From the NCBI GenBank assembly GCA_051294375.1, contig CM119264.1:9360764-9424763 (forward strand): 64,000 nt of DNA, written 5' to 3'. This document shows positions 37,247 to 49,305 of the stretch, piece after piece. Both the position numbers and the translations under genes were made by a program. The DNA comes from Paraspadella gotoi. Lineage: Eukaryota > Chaetognatha. Below the pieces are notes generated by a model. The model made no database searches, was not told the origin of the DNA, and was given only the letters and a program-made list of their open reading frames with translations. Each line of letters starts with the position of its first letter. Positions within the stretch are counted from its first letter, which is position 1.

Positions 37247-39113
37247 ACGGGCAGGAGACCTTGTTCAAACACGAACGAACGCAACAACTACAACTATTAA
37301 CTCAAACTTGAAATAAATATGTATAAAAAAGTTAAAATCAATAAATATAATATTGTGGCGATATATTCACACCGCCTCATCATCGTTCGGCCAATTTCAT
37401 TGGCTCAGACGGGGAACGCACCATCCCATGCATTGATTTCCATTCACAGTACTAACGACTTCTCTCTGCGTTGGCAAAGCAATACCGTCCGAGAGTAACC
37501 GCGCCAGTAATTGGAGGAGTCCCTGAGGGTCGGAAGCCCCCAGGACTAACAGTGAGATGCCCCATCCCAATGAGTATCACAGGCAACCCGGCTATTTCCG
37601 TAATATATAAAAATTGGATATGAGAAAAATAATAACAAAATCAATGACTAATGCTCGATTGAGGTGCGTATGTTTCTGCAATTGCCTTTTATATTTGTCT
37701 TCGTTTCTTTTTTGTTTGTTTTCCCCCCTTCGTCGCCGCCAGCGCCGCCTCTCGGGGCCAAAATCGTCGAGAGAGCCAGTTTCTTTTGTTTGTTTGTTGA
37801 CGGAGCAAATGTTTGACCCTCGTTCGATCCTGAAGTCCGAATCGGGGAAACGCGGGCCTGGATTTCCACCGATCGGCCGGTGGATTCATTTTCGTCTGCT
37901 TTCAGATTATCTCATCTCATATCTTGAAGGATCAGAACGACCAGCTAAATCTTTCTCAGGCTCTCAGTTGTGAAATTAGTTAACTCGCCTATGTTTTTTT
38001 CTCTCTCAAGATATTCTCTGGAGTTAATTTAAAGACAAGTAACAGTTTATCATACGCTTTGATAATTTAAAACTTACTTGTTTGATGGTTAACACCTTTT
38101 TATCCGGGACCGTGTAAACGTAAAAATAAAACAAAGACCTCATGAAAATAAGTTTTCCTAAATTACTTCCAATTTGTTTGAAATCCGATAGTTTCAATCA
38201 GCCTCGTCTGAGTCATTCTGCAACTGGGTATTCAAATCTCGAGAGCCAAAGTCAAAGATCGAATCTTGGATTGGCGTATGTCACAATCGCGGCCGCGTCC
38301 GGTCCTCTCGTCCGGTCCAGAGTCTTAGACTCGCTAGAGGGCGTCTGACATCTCACTTCGTCCTTCGTGAACCCAAAGGACAAAAACATTGGGATTCTTT
38401 GTTGTTCGTTTCTGGTCCAAACGTCCAAAGGATGATTTTTTTTTTCAAAAGAAATATTAATCCCCACGCTCCCATATATTATTCATCTTTCAAAGTGAGT
38501 TTTCTTTCCCTTTTCCTTTCTTATTTTCTTGTTCTTCTCATCCTCTTTGTCTCTATCTCTCTCTCTCACTCACTTTCTTTGTTAACGGTTTTTTGCTTTC
38601 CACTTCGCAATTTTAGTAACGGCTGATGAGTGAAAAATTTTTTATGTGTTTAACGCTAGATTGCATCATCAACTTTTCTTTATAACTTCGCTGCCTAAAG
38701 GTTGAAATTCTCATTTTAAAAACAAATCAATCATAATGACCAGCATGAAATCGCTCCATGAGCAAAGAGATAATTTCACCTTATCGGGGAAAGTTAACAA
38801 TATATAATTACAGCATTCCTCCCATGCATTGTAAGTAAGGATGGACTTCGGTTGCCTGACTCGGACAAGCTTTCTCGTCTCCCATTTTTTTTTAAGGGTC
38901 ACAAATTTCCCTTCGGCCCAAAAATCCCGAGAGTTCGAGAAATACAATAACTGTCGCTGAGGAGGATTAAAGAGAGACGTTTGACCTCCTTTCAAATTTG
39001 GTCAGCGGAAGAGGAAGGAAAAAAAGGTCAACTAGAGTTGAAAGGAGCGACGACCTTTTCAGATTCACTCGACGCTTTTATCTGTTTTAGAAAAGGACAT
39101 TAGTTTAAAGTTT
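37247..39113. other. Spacer; no supported gene
   Basis: Moderate-GC stretches at 37370-37590 and 38160-38345 have no clear splice-bounded frame. The first contains a possible hairpin (GTCCCTGAGGG with CCCCCAGGAC) and may be transposon-derived. Confidence 0.4.
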
Positions 39114-39124
39114 CTCTGTCTCTC

Positions 39125-39165
<41 letters not shown>
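39114..39165. repeat. (CT)n microsatellite
   Basis: CT repeat. A second, shorter tract lies at 39373-39403 and a CGA tract at 39440-39472. Confidence 0.95.
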
Positions 39166-39168
<3 letters not shown>

Positions 39169-39372
39169 TTCTTCTTCTTTCTTTTGCTTCTTTCTTTTTT
39201 TTTCTCTCCCTCTCTCTCCCTCTATCTCTCTCTCACTTTCTTCTCCCGGACACGATCCATTCAGAGAGATGGAGTTTCACCATTCGAGTATTTATTGGAT
39301 TTAAAGTCTTGCGAAAGGTTTTTTTTTATATTTTCTTTATTAAAAGATGAGATTTGATGTTCTCTTGTTCGT

Positions 39373-39403
<31 letters not shown>

Positions 39404-39472
39404 GGTTGATGAGATGGATTCGATTTGATATGAATGACGACTACAACGACGACGACGACGACGACGACGATT

Positions 39473-40089
39473 ATGTGCCATTGATTTTTTTTCTGTTTTT
39501 CTGATAAACGTGAGCAAAGATGTTTGTCACATGCAACGAGATATCGCAAAGGTATAAACACAATTTTTATACGAGGATTTTAAAAAACGTTGTACCGTAT
39601 TCGTCTTAAGCTTTTTTTTTTCTCGTCCTTGATGGAATCGGAACAAGAAACGGAATCCGCCGAGAACTCTCTGATTGGACGATGGACAAATCACTATCGG
39701 AACCGACCAATGAAGAGAAGGGCTTCATGCCATCGAAAAACCAACCAGTGTCGATGATCCGATTGTACTGCCGTTTCTGTATCATTCCATCTGTCTCAAA
39801 TTCTGACACCGTCTTTGCTTGTCATATTTCTCGAGAATAAAATCCCCTTTGGTTTCATGTTGAAATTTCTGTCTACTGTCTATTAACGATAAATCCAAAA
39901 TGGAATTTCCAGTTAAATAAATGAATGAAATGAATAATTAATAATGAATGAAGTGATAGTATTGATTACGATTATGAGGAGACTCATGTTTAGGACCTCA
40001 TCTGAGAAGCGTCGCCGATGGCAACGAAGCCTCCGATTGGGAGTCGAGGTCAGGTCTTGGTCGGATGGGGAATTGAGGGGAGGAAAATA
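39473..40089. other. Spacer; no supported gene
   Basis: A minus-strand frame at 39606-39800 has balanced composition, but no ATG and no good splice site, so it is not called. Confidence 0.4.
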
Positions 40090-40090
40090 G

Positions 40091-40160
<70 letters not shown>
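40090..40160. repeat. (GA)n microsatellite
   Basis: Pure GA repeat. Confidence 0.95.
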
Positions 40161-41382
40161 GCCTCATTTCCTTCCTAAACGCAATCAAGAGGAACAAGTT
40201 GAAGGAAAAAATGAATTTAATGGGGAATAAACATACTAATGTGGTACTAGAGGCAAGTTGATGCCACTTGGTGCGGAAGGTAATAACTCAACCTGGAAAA
40301 TACATCAAATTCCTGAGCGTAAGTCTATGTATGGAGACGTACAAAAAAAATACACGGATTAAATGTTAAAAATAAATCATAATTATGTTAATTATCATAA
40401 CTATGTTTTGTATGAATCAAGAAAAAAAAATCATGGGATTATTCTTTAACAAAAAATTGGATTTTTGGGCAGTCGTTTAAGTTTTCCATCCCCCTATAAC
40501 TTCGTTTCAAAAATATTCTTTGAAAAATAAGCAAAAGGATATTTTAGGAGGATGAAACGAAAAACGCGCCTGCGACCGAGAGAACCAACGCTCGTCCAAC
40601 AAAAAAAAAAAAAAAAAGAAGTTCTTTCCCAAAAATCGAGTTAAGTTTGGAAACGTTTTCTCATTTGACTGACTGACTGACAAAGTCGACGACGACGACG
40701 ACGGCCACGACGAAGACGACGACGACGACCCCGACGCCCAAGAAGACGAGGAAAGAAGCAGAAAAAAACTTTCTCATTGAATTTCTTCCTCACGCCTCCA
40801 GCGCTGACCTCGTTTATGAGTTCTCTTTTTTTTTTTCCTTTCCTCACCTCCTTTATGAGTTTTCGCTCTCATTTTCTCTCTACTCAATATGTTTCCCCGA
40901 CTCTTCCGCCTGGTTTCCTCTCCTCTTTCATTCTCTCTTTTCTCTTTCCTTTCCTTCTCCGCCAGCATTTTCCATACTACTCGCACACTTGTCTTGGGAC
41001 AATGCACATTTTTCTCTCGTGTCGTTTGATTTTCTATTTTCCTCTCATCTTCTCCGCGTGTTCATTCGTTCGTTGCTTTTATTGCAATACATGTAATCGG
41101 GCGAACATATATTGCAATTCCCGACGACAGACATAAATGATTAAAGATAAACAGCGTCGCAACATCCGTTTCTCGTGGAGACAAGATACTTAACTTTTTT
41201 TTCATGACTCACCCCCCCGTCTTTTCTTTTCCTTTCTTATTTCCGCCTCTCAGTGACCGTTCTCTCCTTTTTTTTTCTCTTCCTCATCCAATATCCATAT
41301 AGTCTCCATTGTCCCGCCTCTTCGAAAGCCTTTTACTGCCTTCGCTTTCATCAACACCTTGTCTATCGCTCCATCAAAAACG

Positions 41383-41391
<9 letters not shown>
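40161..41391. other. Spacer with an ACG tract; no gene seen
   Basis: An interrupted ACG/GAC tract lies at about 40686-40740, and a poly-A run near 40600. Confidence 0.55.
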
Positions 41392-41462
<71 letters not shown>

Positions 41463-41475
41463 TCTCTCTCTCTAA
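41392..41475. repeat. (CT)n microsatellite, interrupted
   Basis: CT repeat with two short breaks. Confidence 0.95.
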
Positions 41476-41604
41476 CTAATCGACTTAAATCCACTCTCCA
41501 CTCTTCACCCCTGTCCCTCACTCCACCGCCATCTACGGTATTTCTAGGAAAGAAACGACGGCGCCTGTTCCATTGTTTCCTCGTTTCGCTCGACTTGTCA
41601 CCGC

Positions 41605-42080
41605 CGATTGTCATTTAGATCCAAGTTCCGTTTGTCATTTCGGTTGTCATTTCTATCCTCGTTTCCTTTGTAATTTTGATTGTCATTTGATTCTCGTTCC
41701 ATTTATCATTTAGATTGTCAATTAGATCCTCAGTCTATTTGTCATTTTGCTTTTCATTTTGATCCTCGTTCTGTATGTCATTTAGATTTTCCTTACGGTT
41801 TATCATTTTGGTTGTCATTTTGATCCTTATTTTGTTTGTCATTTTGATTGTCATTTCAATCTTCATTTCCTTTGTCATTTTGATTGTCATTTGTATCTTT
41901 GCTCCAAATGTCATGACAATCCTTGTTCTGAATGTCATTTTGGTTGTCATTTGGTTCCTCTTATGTGTTATTATGATTGTCTTTTTTATCTTCGTTCCAT
42001 TTGTCATATTGATTGTCATTTTCATCCTCGTTCCACTTGTCATTTTTATTGTCATTTCGATCTTCGTTTTCCTACCCGCA
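41605..42080. repeat. 36-bp minisatellite, about a dozen degenerate copies
   Basis: Tandem units built from CATTTTGATTGTCATTT with a TCCTCGTTCC segment, period about 36 bases. Because the period is a multiple of three and lacks stops, long frames stay open on both strands: a 12-residue MTIKMTNGTRIK-like repeat on the minus strand and a hydrophobic FVILIVI repeat on the + strand. These are most likely repeat artefacts. Confidence 0.85.
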
Positions 42081-42246
42081 ATGTCGTTTTCACCGACAAA
42101 TGTTTCATTTCTTTTTCTCCTCTGATTCCGTTATCTTCGTCTTGTTTACCGACGATTGTTCCATTCTTCTTCATTACCTCCTCATCGCGGTTTCGTGACT
42201 CTGTCTCTGTTTGTTTAGCTGTTCGACTCTCAATTGTCCTGTCTAT

Positions 42247-42247
42247 T

Positions 42248-42320
<73 letters not shown>

Positions 42321-42336
42321 CTCCTCTCTCTCCGTT
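42247..42336. repeat. (CT)n microsatellite, interrupted
   Basis: CT repeat with several breaks. Confidence 0.95.
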
Positions 42337-45300
42337 TCCTTCTGCCGATATTATGCATAAGCTCCACACGTAGTATTCACGTCGCATAATTCTTATTTTC
42401 TGTATCCGAATCGATAAGTTTATTCACACCCAACTCTGCCAGAGTCACATCTTCGTCTCCCGCGATCTTTTCAACTTCCTTTCTTCGCCGAAATTGTTAA
42501 CAACATATTTTTTTTCTCTTTACTTTTTATAATTTACTAGTAGTCTTTTACATTTTGATTCGCTCAATTTCCACTTCCCCTTTACACCGCGTGATTCTCA
42601 ACATTCTATGTTCAGAAGATGCTTTCCATTGAAAGAAACCATTTTTGTAAAAAAATGTTTCTCCTAATTTCTTTTCTTCTTTTTCAAAACTTGCCCAAAA
42701 TGGGGCGACTCCTTATATGTTCCTTTAAAATTAAAATCCCATGTAAATCTTTTATTTTCAAAAATTTCCTTTCTTCACTTGACTCAATCAGGTTTCTTTT
42801 TGTGGATAATCTTGTTTTACCAAACCATTGACAAACTTCACTATCCCAGGTCCCTTCAATCTCTATCTTTATAGAGAGATCCTTCGCTCTTTAATCCTTA
42901 ATCCTTCCAAATAAAATACATCCCTCTTAAATCCCAGACCCCGTATCCCCAGCCAGGACTCTCGTCCCCAACTCCAATGTCGTTTCTTTAACGGCGAGTT
43001 TGAAGATCGCACTCTTGACCACCCCGAGGCCGCTACAACCACAGATCCCACCGCTTCCCTACGCCATCACCGCCAGAGCGAATCGCGCATCGAATTCCAA
43101 TGACTTCTTTCGACTAGCCGCCTTTCCGGCCGCCTCACCGGCCGCTCCACCGGCAGCCCGGTCAACCGATTTAAACTAAAGCGTCTTCGTTTTTGGTCAA
43201 GGCGTTTCCTGAGGTCGAAGAGAGGGTGAACCTCCAGACGTTGGCTCCGATAGACCATTCGGATAACGATAGCAGTTGTGGGTCATTTGGTGTTAAACTT
43301 CTCCAATTTCCATGGTTAGATTTTATTAAAAATGTAAAATTAAATAGAAACAAAATTAATACATTCTATCATTAAAGTTTTGAAATTTTGCGCAGATTTT
43401 GTTTTTAAAAACGAAAGTCTCTTTTCGATAAAAAGAATCCCACGTTTTAAAAACAGTTTGCTAAACCTTCCCATTACATTTGACTCGAGGACACATTGGA
43501 TGCACCCCCGAAACTTCTGCGCTTTATACTTCATTTTCTTCATTTTATGCAATAAGTTAAGAATAATCCAAATATTCAAATGCCCAAATATTCAAAAAAT
43601 TCATAAAGTAAAAAACTAACAGGCCAAATGCTTCTTTAAACCACCTACACCTTCCATTTTAAATTTATTGTCAGTCATCTTATACTTATTATATTCAATT
43701 ATTCATATTTTTATACACATTTATCACTATATATCCACGTAAAAGGTAACGCGCCAGATTAACGAGGCTTTCAATTTATATCCGGAATCCTCCATTCACT
43801 ACTTTTTCATTTCCGCAATTTTTTTTTCATCTTTGTCGTCGAGTCGGAGAGAGAAATGATAGATGACCTCGTTTTAATCCGAAATGCCGCCGCGCTGCCG
43901 CGCCACCTCCGTTGTTGTCGCCGTCGTTGCCGGGGCAACGCCACCGTCGTTCGGCGTCGATAGAAAAATTGAAAATATAATGGAGTCGTAGAGTTTTACG
44001 AACGTGTCTGGTTGCGTTGAATCGCTATTCGTGACAAAAAAAACAAAACAAAAAATAACCCAAAAAAAAACAAGAACTACAACAACAACGAAATGAAGAT
44101 TTACTTATTTTCCCCCTACTATACTCACTTCCACTCTTTATCGGATCGTTTATTTGGATGTGACGATATGATTTTATGATAGTTACATAGTATCTTGTAA
44201 ATATCGACAAAGTAATTTAACTTCAAATTCGTTGTCCACACCCACGAATTCCAGAAGTTAGCGTTTCTATTTCTGTTCTTCGTCGTAGTGTTCGTCGTAG
44301 TTATCGCATAACCAGTCGTCGTCGTCGTCGTCGTCTCAGTCGACGTCGTTATCTCCGTCGCTTTCCTCTTCGCGAAATTTTCTATTCGATTCTTCGTCGG
44401 CGGAATTCGCCAACTTCGCAGCCGCCGCCGGAGCCGCCGCCGCCGCAGCCGTCGCCGCCGCGTCTGTCTTTTCCTCCCACCAAAATAAAAAAAAAAATGC
44501 TGAGTCGATGTTCGCTTTGTTAGATTTTGTTCAATTAAGTTTGTGTTCAATTAACTCTTACAACGCGAAATTAATATCCGTTTCTTGCGCAACATCGAAT
44601 CGTCAGAAATAAAGACGGATGGCGCTCCTTCCCCTCTCCCCCAACTCTTCTTATTCTTGGACGAAAAAGGAAAAATGCGACATAGAAAAATAGCCAAGTG
44701 GACAAACGCTTAGGTGAAGAAGAGATTCTTGAACGAGTCCCTGTTATTTATAGACATGATAACATTAAAGTTTTGGTTTCATCTCCTTCATTTCGATAAA
44801 ATGAATCGAAACAAAACAAAACAAACCCGCTGCTGTATTAATGATTCAACATCTAGATTAATTCCCATTATTTTCTTCAATTTTTTCCTTTCTTTATTTC
44901 TTTCGTTCTTACTTTCTTTTCAATATTTTCTTGTTTCCATACCGATTCTTTCTACTTTATTAAAAAAATTTTTGCTCGACGCATTTTTCGCGTTGGGGAC
45001 GTTCCTTTTTCGTTTCTCTTTCTGACGGCAATGAGCCGAAATCGTTTCTATTAAGCTGATGACGTCTTCTGTTGTTCCTAAGATTGTTCTTGTTGACTCG
45101 AGATTGTTGTTTGGTAGAGATTGTGGTCGTTTAGCAGCGTGCGAGTCGTTGTTTTGAGGTGTTTTAGTAGTTGTTGTTCGTGTGTTTGTTTATGACTTTA
45201 CAAGACGGTTCCTTCTCTCTCGTAACTCACCGATGTGTTGGGTCTTACTTTTCTTCTCGATTCCCACCCCGCCTTTCAAAAAACCCTCTCTTCGCGATAG

Positions 45301-45934
45301 TTGTTACTTTGTTTTTCTTCACGAGGGACAAATTGCGTCTCGAAAACCAAAAATGATAATACTTTTTTCTAAGGATGAAAAAAGTGAAGAAAAAAACTAG
45401 AAGCGAAGGAACAAAAATGGAATTGTATTGCAAAGTAAATGAAAAAAAAAAGAGGAAAATAAAACGAGCACGGATATTTTTCATTAACTTCTTTCTTTTC
45501 TCTCGCTTAAGATGTTCGTTTGGAAACTGAAAAATGACGTAGCAAATTTTGGAATCCTTTTTTTTCTTTTCTTTTCATTTAGTTTCTTTTCTTTTCCTTG
45601 TTTTCGTTTCCTTTCTTCTTTTCTCTACTCTTCTCCACTTTCAACTTTTTAATTGTCGTCCTTGGGAAATACATTAAATGGGTTTTGGCGAACGCACCGA
45701 CCGCTGTGATGTCAAGGAATGTCTGAGCGAATGCGCATAGCAATGCAAGCAATTACCGGAAACACAGCGCTCGACGTAAAACGGGAGATAAGAAAAAAAG
45801 GGAGAAAGGAGGGCAAAGTGAGCAGGAGCTGAAAAATGGCGGATTGAAAGCTAAAAGTGTTGCGGTACAAAAACCAAAACAAAAATAATAAAAATACAAG
45901 TTTGAGCAAACAATGTCGGAATCTTGCCTACGAT
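42337..45934. other. Spacer; no supported gene
   Basis: The GC-richer interval 42890-43320 is open on both strands in short frames and ambiguous. CGT/GCC tracts at about 44315-44340 and 44400-44465 sit inside a 141-codon minus frame that has no ATG. I see no supported exon. Confidence 0.4.
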
Positions 45935-45974
45935 AATTAATTAATTAATTAATCGATTAATTAATTAATTAATT
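45935..45974. repeat. 40-bp perfect palindrome of AATT units
   Basis: Tandem AATT/TTAA units are mirrored about ATCGAT centred at 45954/45955. Every base from 45935 to 45974 pairs with its counterpart. Confidence 0.9.
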
Positions 45975-46122
45975 TTAATATGTAATAATTAATTTTTAAT
46001 TTATATTCAACTTATCACATCGATGGTCCTCTAAAATTGTCGGTTAGGCACAGGTTATTAAAATGTTTTGTTTACAGTTTTATCAAAACAAACAATATCC
46101 TCTATTTTTTATTTATGTCTCC

Positions 46123-46146
46123 TTTCTCTCTCTCTCTTCTCTCTAC

Positions 46147-46189
<43 letters not shown>

Positions 46190-46729
46190 TTTTTTCTGCA
46201 ATTGCGACGTCTTTATGCTTTTCAGATTTTTTTTAACTTGCCATTTTTCACATTAATTCATTGACATAATCATTATTAATTAAAACATTATTAGTAATCA
46301 TTAATAGGTTAAAGATTCAAGTAAATGTGACTTATGTTCTTTTCCATCTAAACACATTTCCCCTGGCACAAATTTCCGTCAATTAGCTTTATATTATTAT
46401 ATATTAATAAATATTAAAAAGCTTCAGTGCAACAACCCAATGAATAATTCAAAATTATATTGAAATCGAAATTTAGTAGTAAAAGGAAAAAAAAATTTAG
46501 AAGAGAACTAGAAGTTTATAAAAAGTGTTCAATTTTGGCCCGCCTTACTAGAATTAGCCTTTACTTAGATATATGCATGTGATTAAACAATGTTATCGGA
46601 ATAATTTAATTTATCAATTTTATGTATTTGTAAGTATTTAAGTATTTTTATTCAGTGAGTAAAAATTAACAACTTTTTTATCGCTAATTTTTATCTCGAC
46701 TCTCTCTCTTTCTATCTTTCTCTCTCTCA

Positions 46730-46764
<35 letters not shown>

Positions 46765-46813
46765 TTGCAATTTGCGACGATCCTTATTGCTCATTTACTG
46801 CTCTCTCTTCTCA

Positions 46814-46853
<40 letters not shown>

Positions 46854-46910
46854 TTTGCAATTGCGCGATCCTTATGCTTTTAGGATTTTTTAACTTGTTA
46901 TCATTTTTCT
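46123..46910. repeat. CT tracts each followed by a TGCAATTGCG unit
   Basis: CT tracts at about 46123-46186, 46699-46765 and 46799-46854 are each followed directly by a related segment starting TTGCAATTGCG. In the first and third it continues through TTATGCTTTT to TTTTTTAACTTG. The second is truncated. This is the same simple-tract-plus-unit architecture as at 2836 and 35642, with a different unit. Confidence 0.85.
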
Positions 46911-46970
46911 GCCTTCAAGTAAATGTGACTTTAGGTTTTTCCATTAAACTCATTCCACTGACAATTCCGT

Positions 46971-46971
<1 letters not shown>

Positions 46972-47001
<30 letters not shown>
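46972..47001. repeat. Poly(A) tract, 30 bases
   Basis: Thirty consecutive A inside the second unit of the array. Confidence 0.95.
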
Positions 47002-47003
<2 letters not shown>

Positions 47004-47754
47004 TACTTTATATCTAGCTTTTCACACACTTTCCTACCCGCTCAGCAAAATTTCATCCAATTATTTATGGGTTAAAAAATAAGTAAAAAGATTCAAGTTA
47101 AATGTTGACTCATATTTTGTTATTTAAACTTCATTTCCACTCGTACGTTTTCCACGAAACTTTATGATTCAAGCATCGATACACATTTTTCTACCCACAC
47201 AAAAAAATTTGAACTCAATCTATCCATCCAATTATGATTAATTAGAGTACTATTGGTAAAATAAGCTAAAAAGATTTTAGTAAATGCGACTTATGTTTTT
47301 TCCACTTTTAAACCTCATTTCCACTCACACGGATTCCGTCGAAACGTTATATCCGCTTTATCAAACACACTTTCCTACCCACACACAAAATTTCATTTCA
47401 ATCCAACCAGCCAATCACGAGTTATTGGAGCTTTTTGCTAAGGTGGACGGATTGGACGGATTGATTGACTGATTAATTAATTTATTGATTAATTAATTGA
47501 CTAATTGATTAAGTTAACTGATTAATTATTTGACTTATTAATACATCCTTGCATATACATTTAATATAAAAGGAAAAAGAAGCATAATCAATTAGTGAAA
47601 CAGGTTTTTTGTTTTTTTCCATTTTAAAACTCATTTCCACTCCCCAAAAGATTCCATTCGAAACTTGGTTTCCTGGTTTAATCACACACTTTGCTTACTA
47701 ATACAAAATTCCAGGTCCAATCTCGATAATTAAGTGGTTAATAAGCTATCTTGG

Positions 47755-48040
47755 TCAACTTGCATAATTAATAACTTGCATAATTGGTCAACTGACATAA
47801 TTTGGTTAACTGACATAAGTTTGTCTACTACATAATTTGGTTTAACTGACATTAATTTGGTCAACTGACATTAATTTTGATCAATTAAGATAATTTGGGT
47901 CAACGGCATTAATTTGGTTATAAACTGCATAATATTTATCACTAGCCTCCCATAATTGGTCACAGGCATAATTTGGTCAACTGCAAAAACTTTGATTAAC
48001 TTGCCAGAATTTGGTCAACTGGCATAATTTGGTCAGAATT
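47755..48040. repeat. ~18-bp minisatellite nested in the array
   Basis: A dozen or more degenerate copies of AATTTGGTCAACTGACAT. Confidence 0.85.
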
Positions 48041-48640
48041 CAATCAATCAATCAATTCAATCAATCAGAGAGAGAAGAGAGAGAAACTATTAAAAAATTC
48101 AAAATAAAATGTGTCTTTTGGTCTTTCTAATTTGAACTCTTTTCCACTCCTACGATTCCATCAAAAAATTTTTATCACCTTTTATCATCATACTTCCTAC
48201 CCACACACAAAAATTTCAATTTCGATTTAATCTATCCAATTTTTAATAAACAAAATAATTATGAGTAAATTAAGTTAAAAATACTTCAAGTAAATATGAC
48301 TTTTTGTTTTTTTCCATTTTTACTCATTTCCACTCGCACGATTCCATCGAAACTTTATATCGAGCTCAATCACACACTTTCTTAACCCACCATACAAAAT
48401 TTCAAGTTCAATTGCACTATCCACTCTTGAGCAATTTTTGGCGTTCAAAATAGTGAAATATATTTTTTGTTTTTTCCATTTAAACCAATTCCACTCGCAC
48501 GGAATCCCTCGAACTTTCATATCCAAATTCTCAATCACACAGTTTCCTACCCACACACAAAATTTCATACAATTCCATCCATCCAATCACGGGGTAATTG
48601 GAGTTTTTTGCCTAAGGTGGGAACGACTGGACGGAACGGA

Positions 48641-49234
48641 CGACGGACGACAGAACGAGGACGGACATTCATTTTTTTTGCATAATTTATCATATTCGAT
48701 GTATCTGACATGATATAAGTGGGCCCGACAATATTGAGGTGGGCGGACGACGGACGCGAAAAAAGTGAGTTTATAGAGTCGGACTGTGATAAGCAGATCC
48801 GACTAAAACATGAAATAAAAAAAGAAAAAAAAGAGGTGACAAAACTCTTGTCCGGTGGAAACAAAAGAGCAGCCGAAAAGAGACCCAACCGAATGGTAAA
48901 TGTCATTCGAAGACGAAGGAGGAAGAAGCCACTTTGGTCGTCGGAGCCAAACAAGCGACTAATTCGATTTGCAAAGCAAAAACTTGGGTCGTCACTTCGA
49001 CGGACGAATAGGAAGAGAGAGACGAGAAGGAGAAGAGAAGAGCGAGAAGAGAGAAGAGAGAGAGACGAGAGACAGAGAGAAGAGAGAAGGAGAGAGAGAT
49101 AGAGAGAGAGAGAGAGATGAGAGAGGAGAGAGACGTTCATTGACATATCATATAATCATCGGGTGATAAAATGGTATTCTTTTGAAAAACCGAATCATCA
49201 TCTTTACTTATTTTCATATATTTTTTTTTTGCAG
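48641..49234. other. Sequence upstream of the first receptor exon
   Basis: A purine-rich stretch with a GA-rich part at about 49010-49130. A + frame at 48719-49102 is basic and ends in the GA repeat, and it has no ATG. The interval ends in the T-rich acceptor at 49233-49234. Confidence 0.4.
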
Positions 49235-49305
49235 ACGTCGTCCAAAAATACACGACGCCTCTTCCCCGCGTCCCGTCAACCGTGCCTCAGTCCCTCTCAT
49301 CCCCG
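49235..49305 (+). CDS. GDNF receptor alpha-like gene, linker exon (partial gene)
   Basis: Acceptor ATTTTTTTTTTTGCAG ends at 49234 and donor CCCG|GTGAGT follows 49305, both strong. The 71-base exon is open in all three frames. The frame chosen (phase 1 in, phase 0 out) is the one that continues in phase through 51550-51598 into the six-cysteine exon at 52546. It encodes a proline/serine/threonine-rich segment (VVQKYTTPLPRVPSTVPQSL), as expected for an extracellular linker between receptor modules. A different frame would let it join 52546 directly if the 49-base exon is skipped. The previous exon, which must exit in phase 1, was not found. Exon boundaries are seen in the sequence; membership of the receptor gene is inferred from order, strand and phase. 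Confidence 0.6.

Larger units (their letters stand above)
46320..48640. repeat. Degenerate ~160-bp repeat array, about eight copies
   Basis: Units begin near 46320, 46918, 47097, 47280, 47600, 48105, 48290 and 48450. They share GTAAATGTGACTTATG-like starts, CATTTCCACTCGCACGATTC-like centres and CCTACCCACACACAAAATTT-like ends. The units at 47280 and 48450 also share a 3' segment CCAATCACG...TTGGAG...TTTTTTGC...AAGGTGG followed by GGACGGA-type sequence. Copies are diverged and irregularly spaced. It is probably a decayed satellite or repeated transposon tail. Confidence 0.8.

Noticed and set aside
42890-43380. GC-richer segment with short frames on both strands
   Set aside because: Several frames are open on each strand, and only one has a passable acceptor and none a matching donor, so strand and frame cannot be chosen.
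44125-44550. 141-codon minus ORF with a GTGAGT near its end
   Set aside because: It has no ATG, and much of its length is CGT/GCC repeat translated as Arg and Thr.
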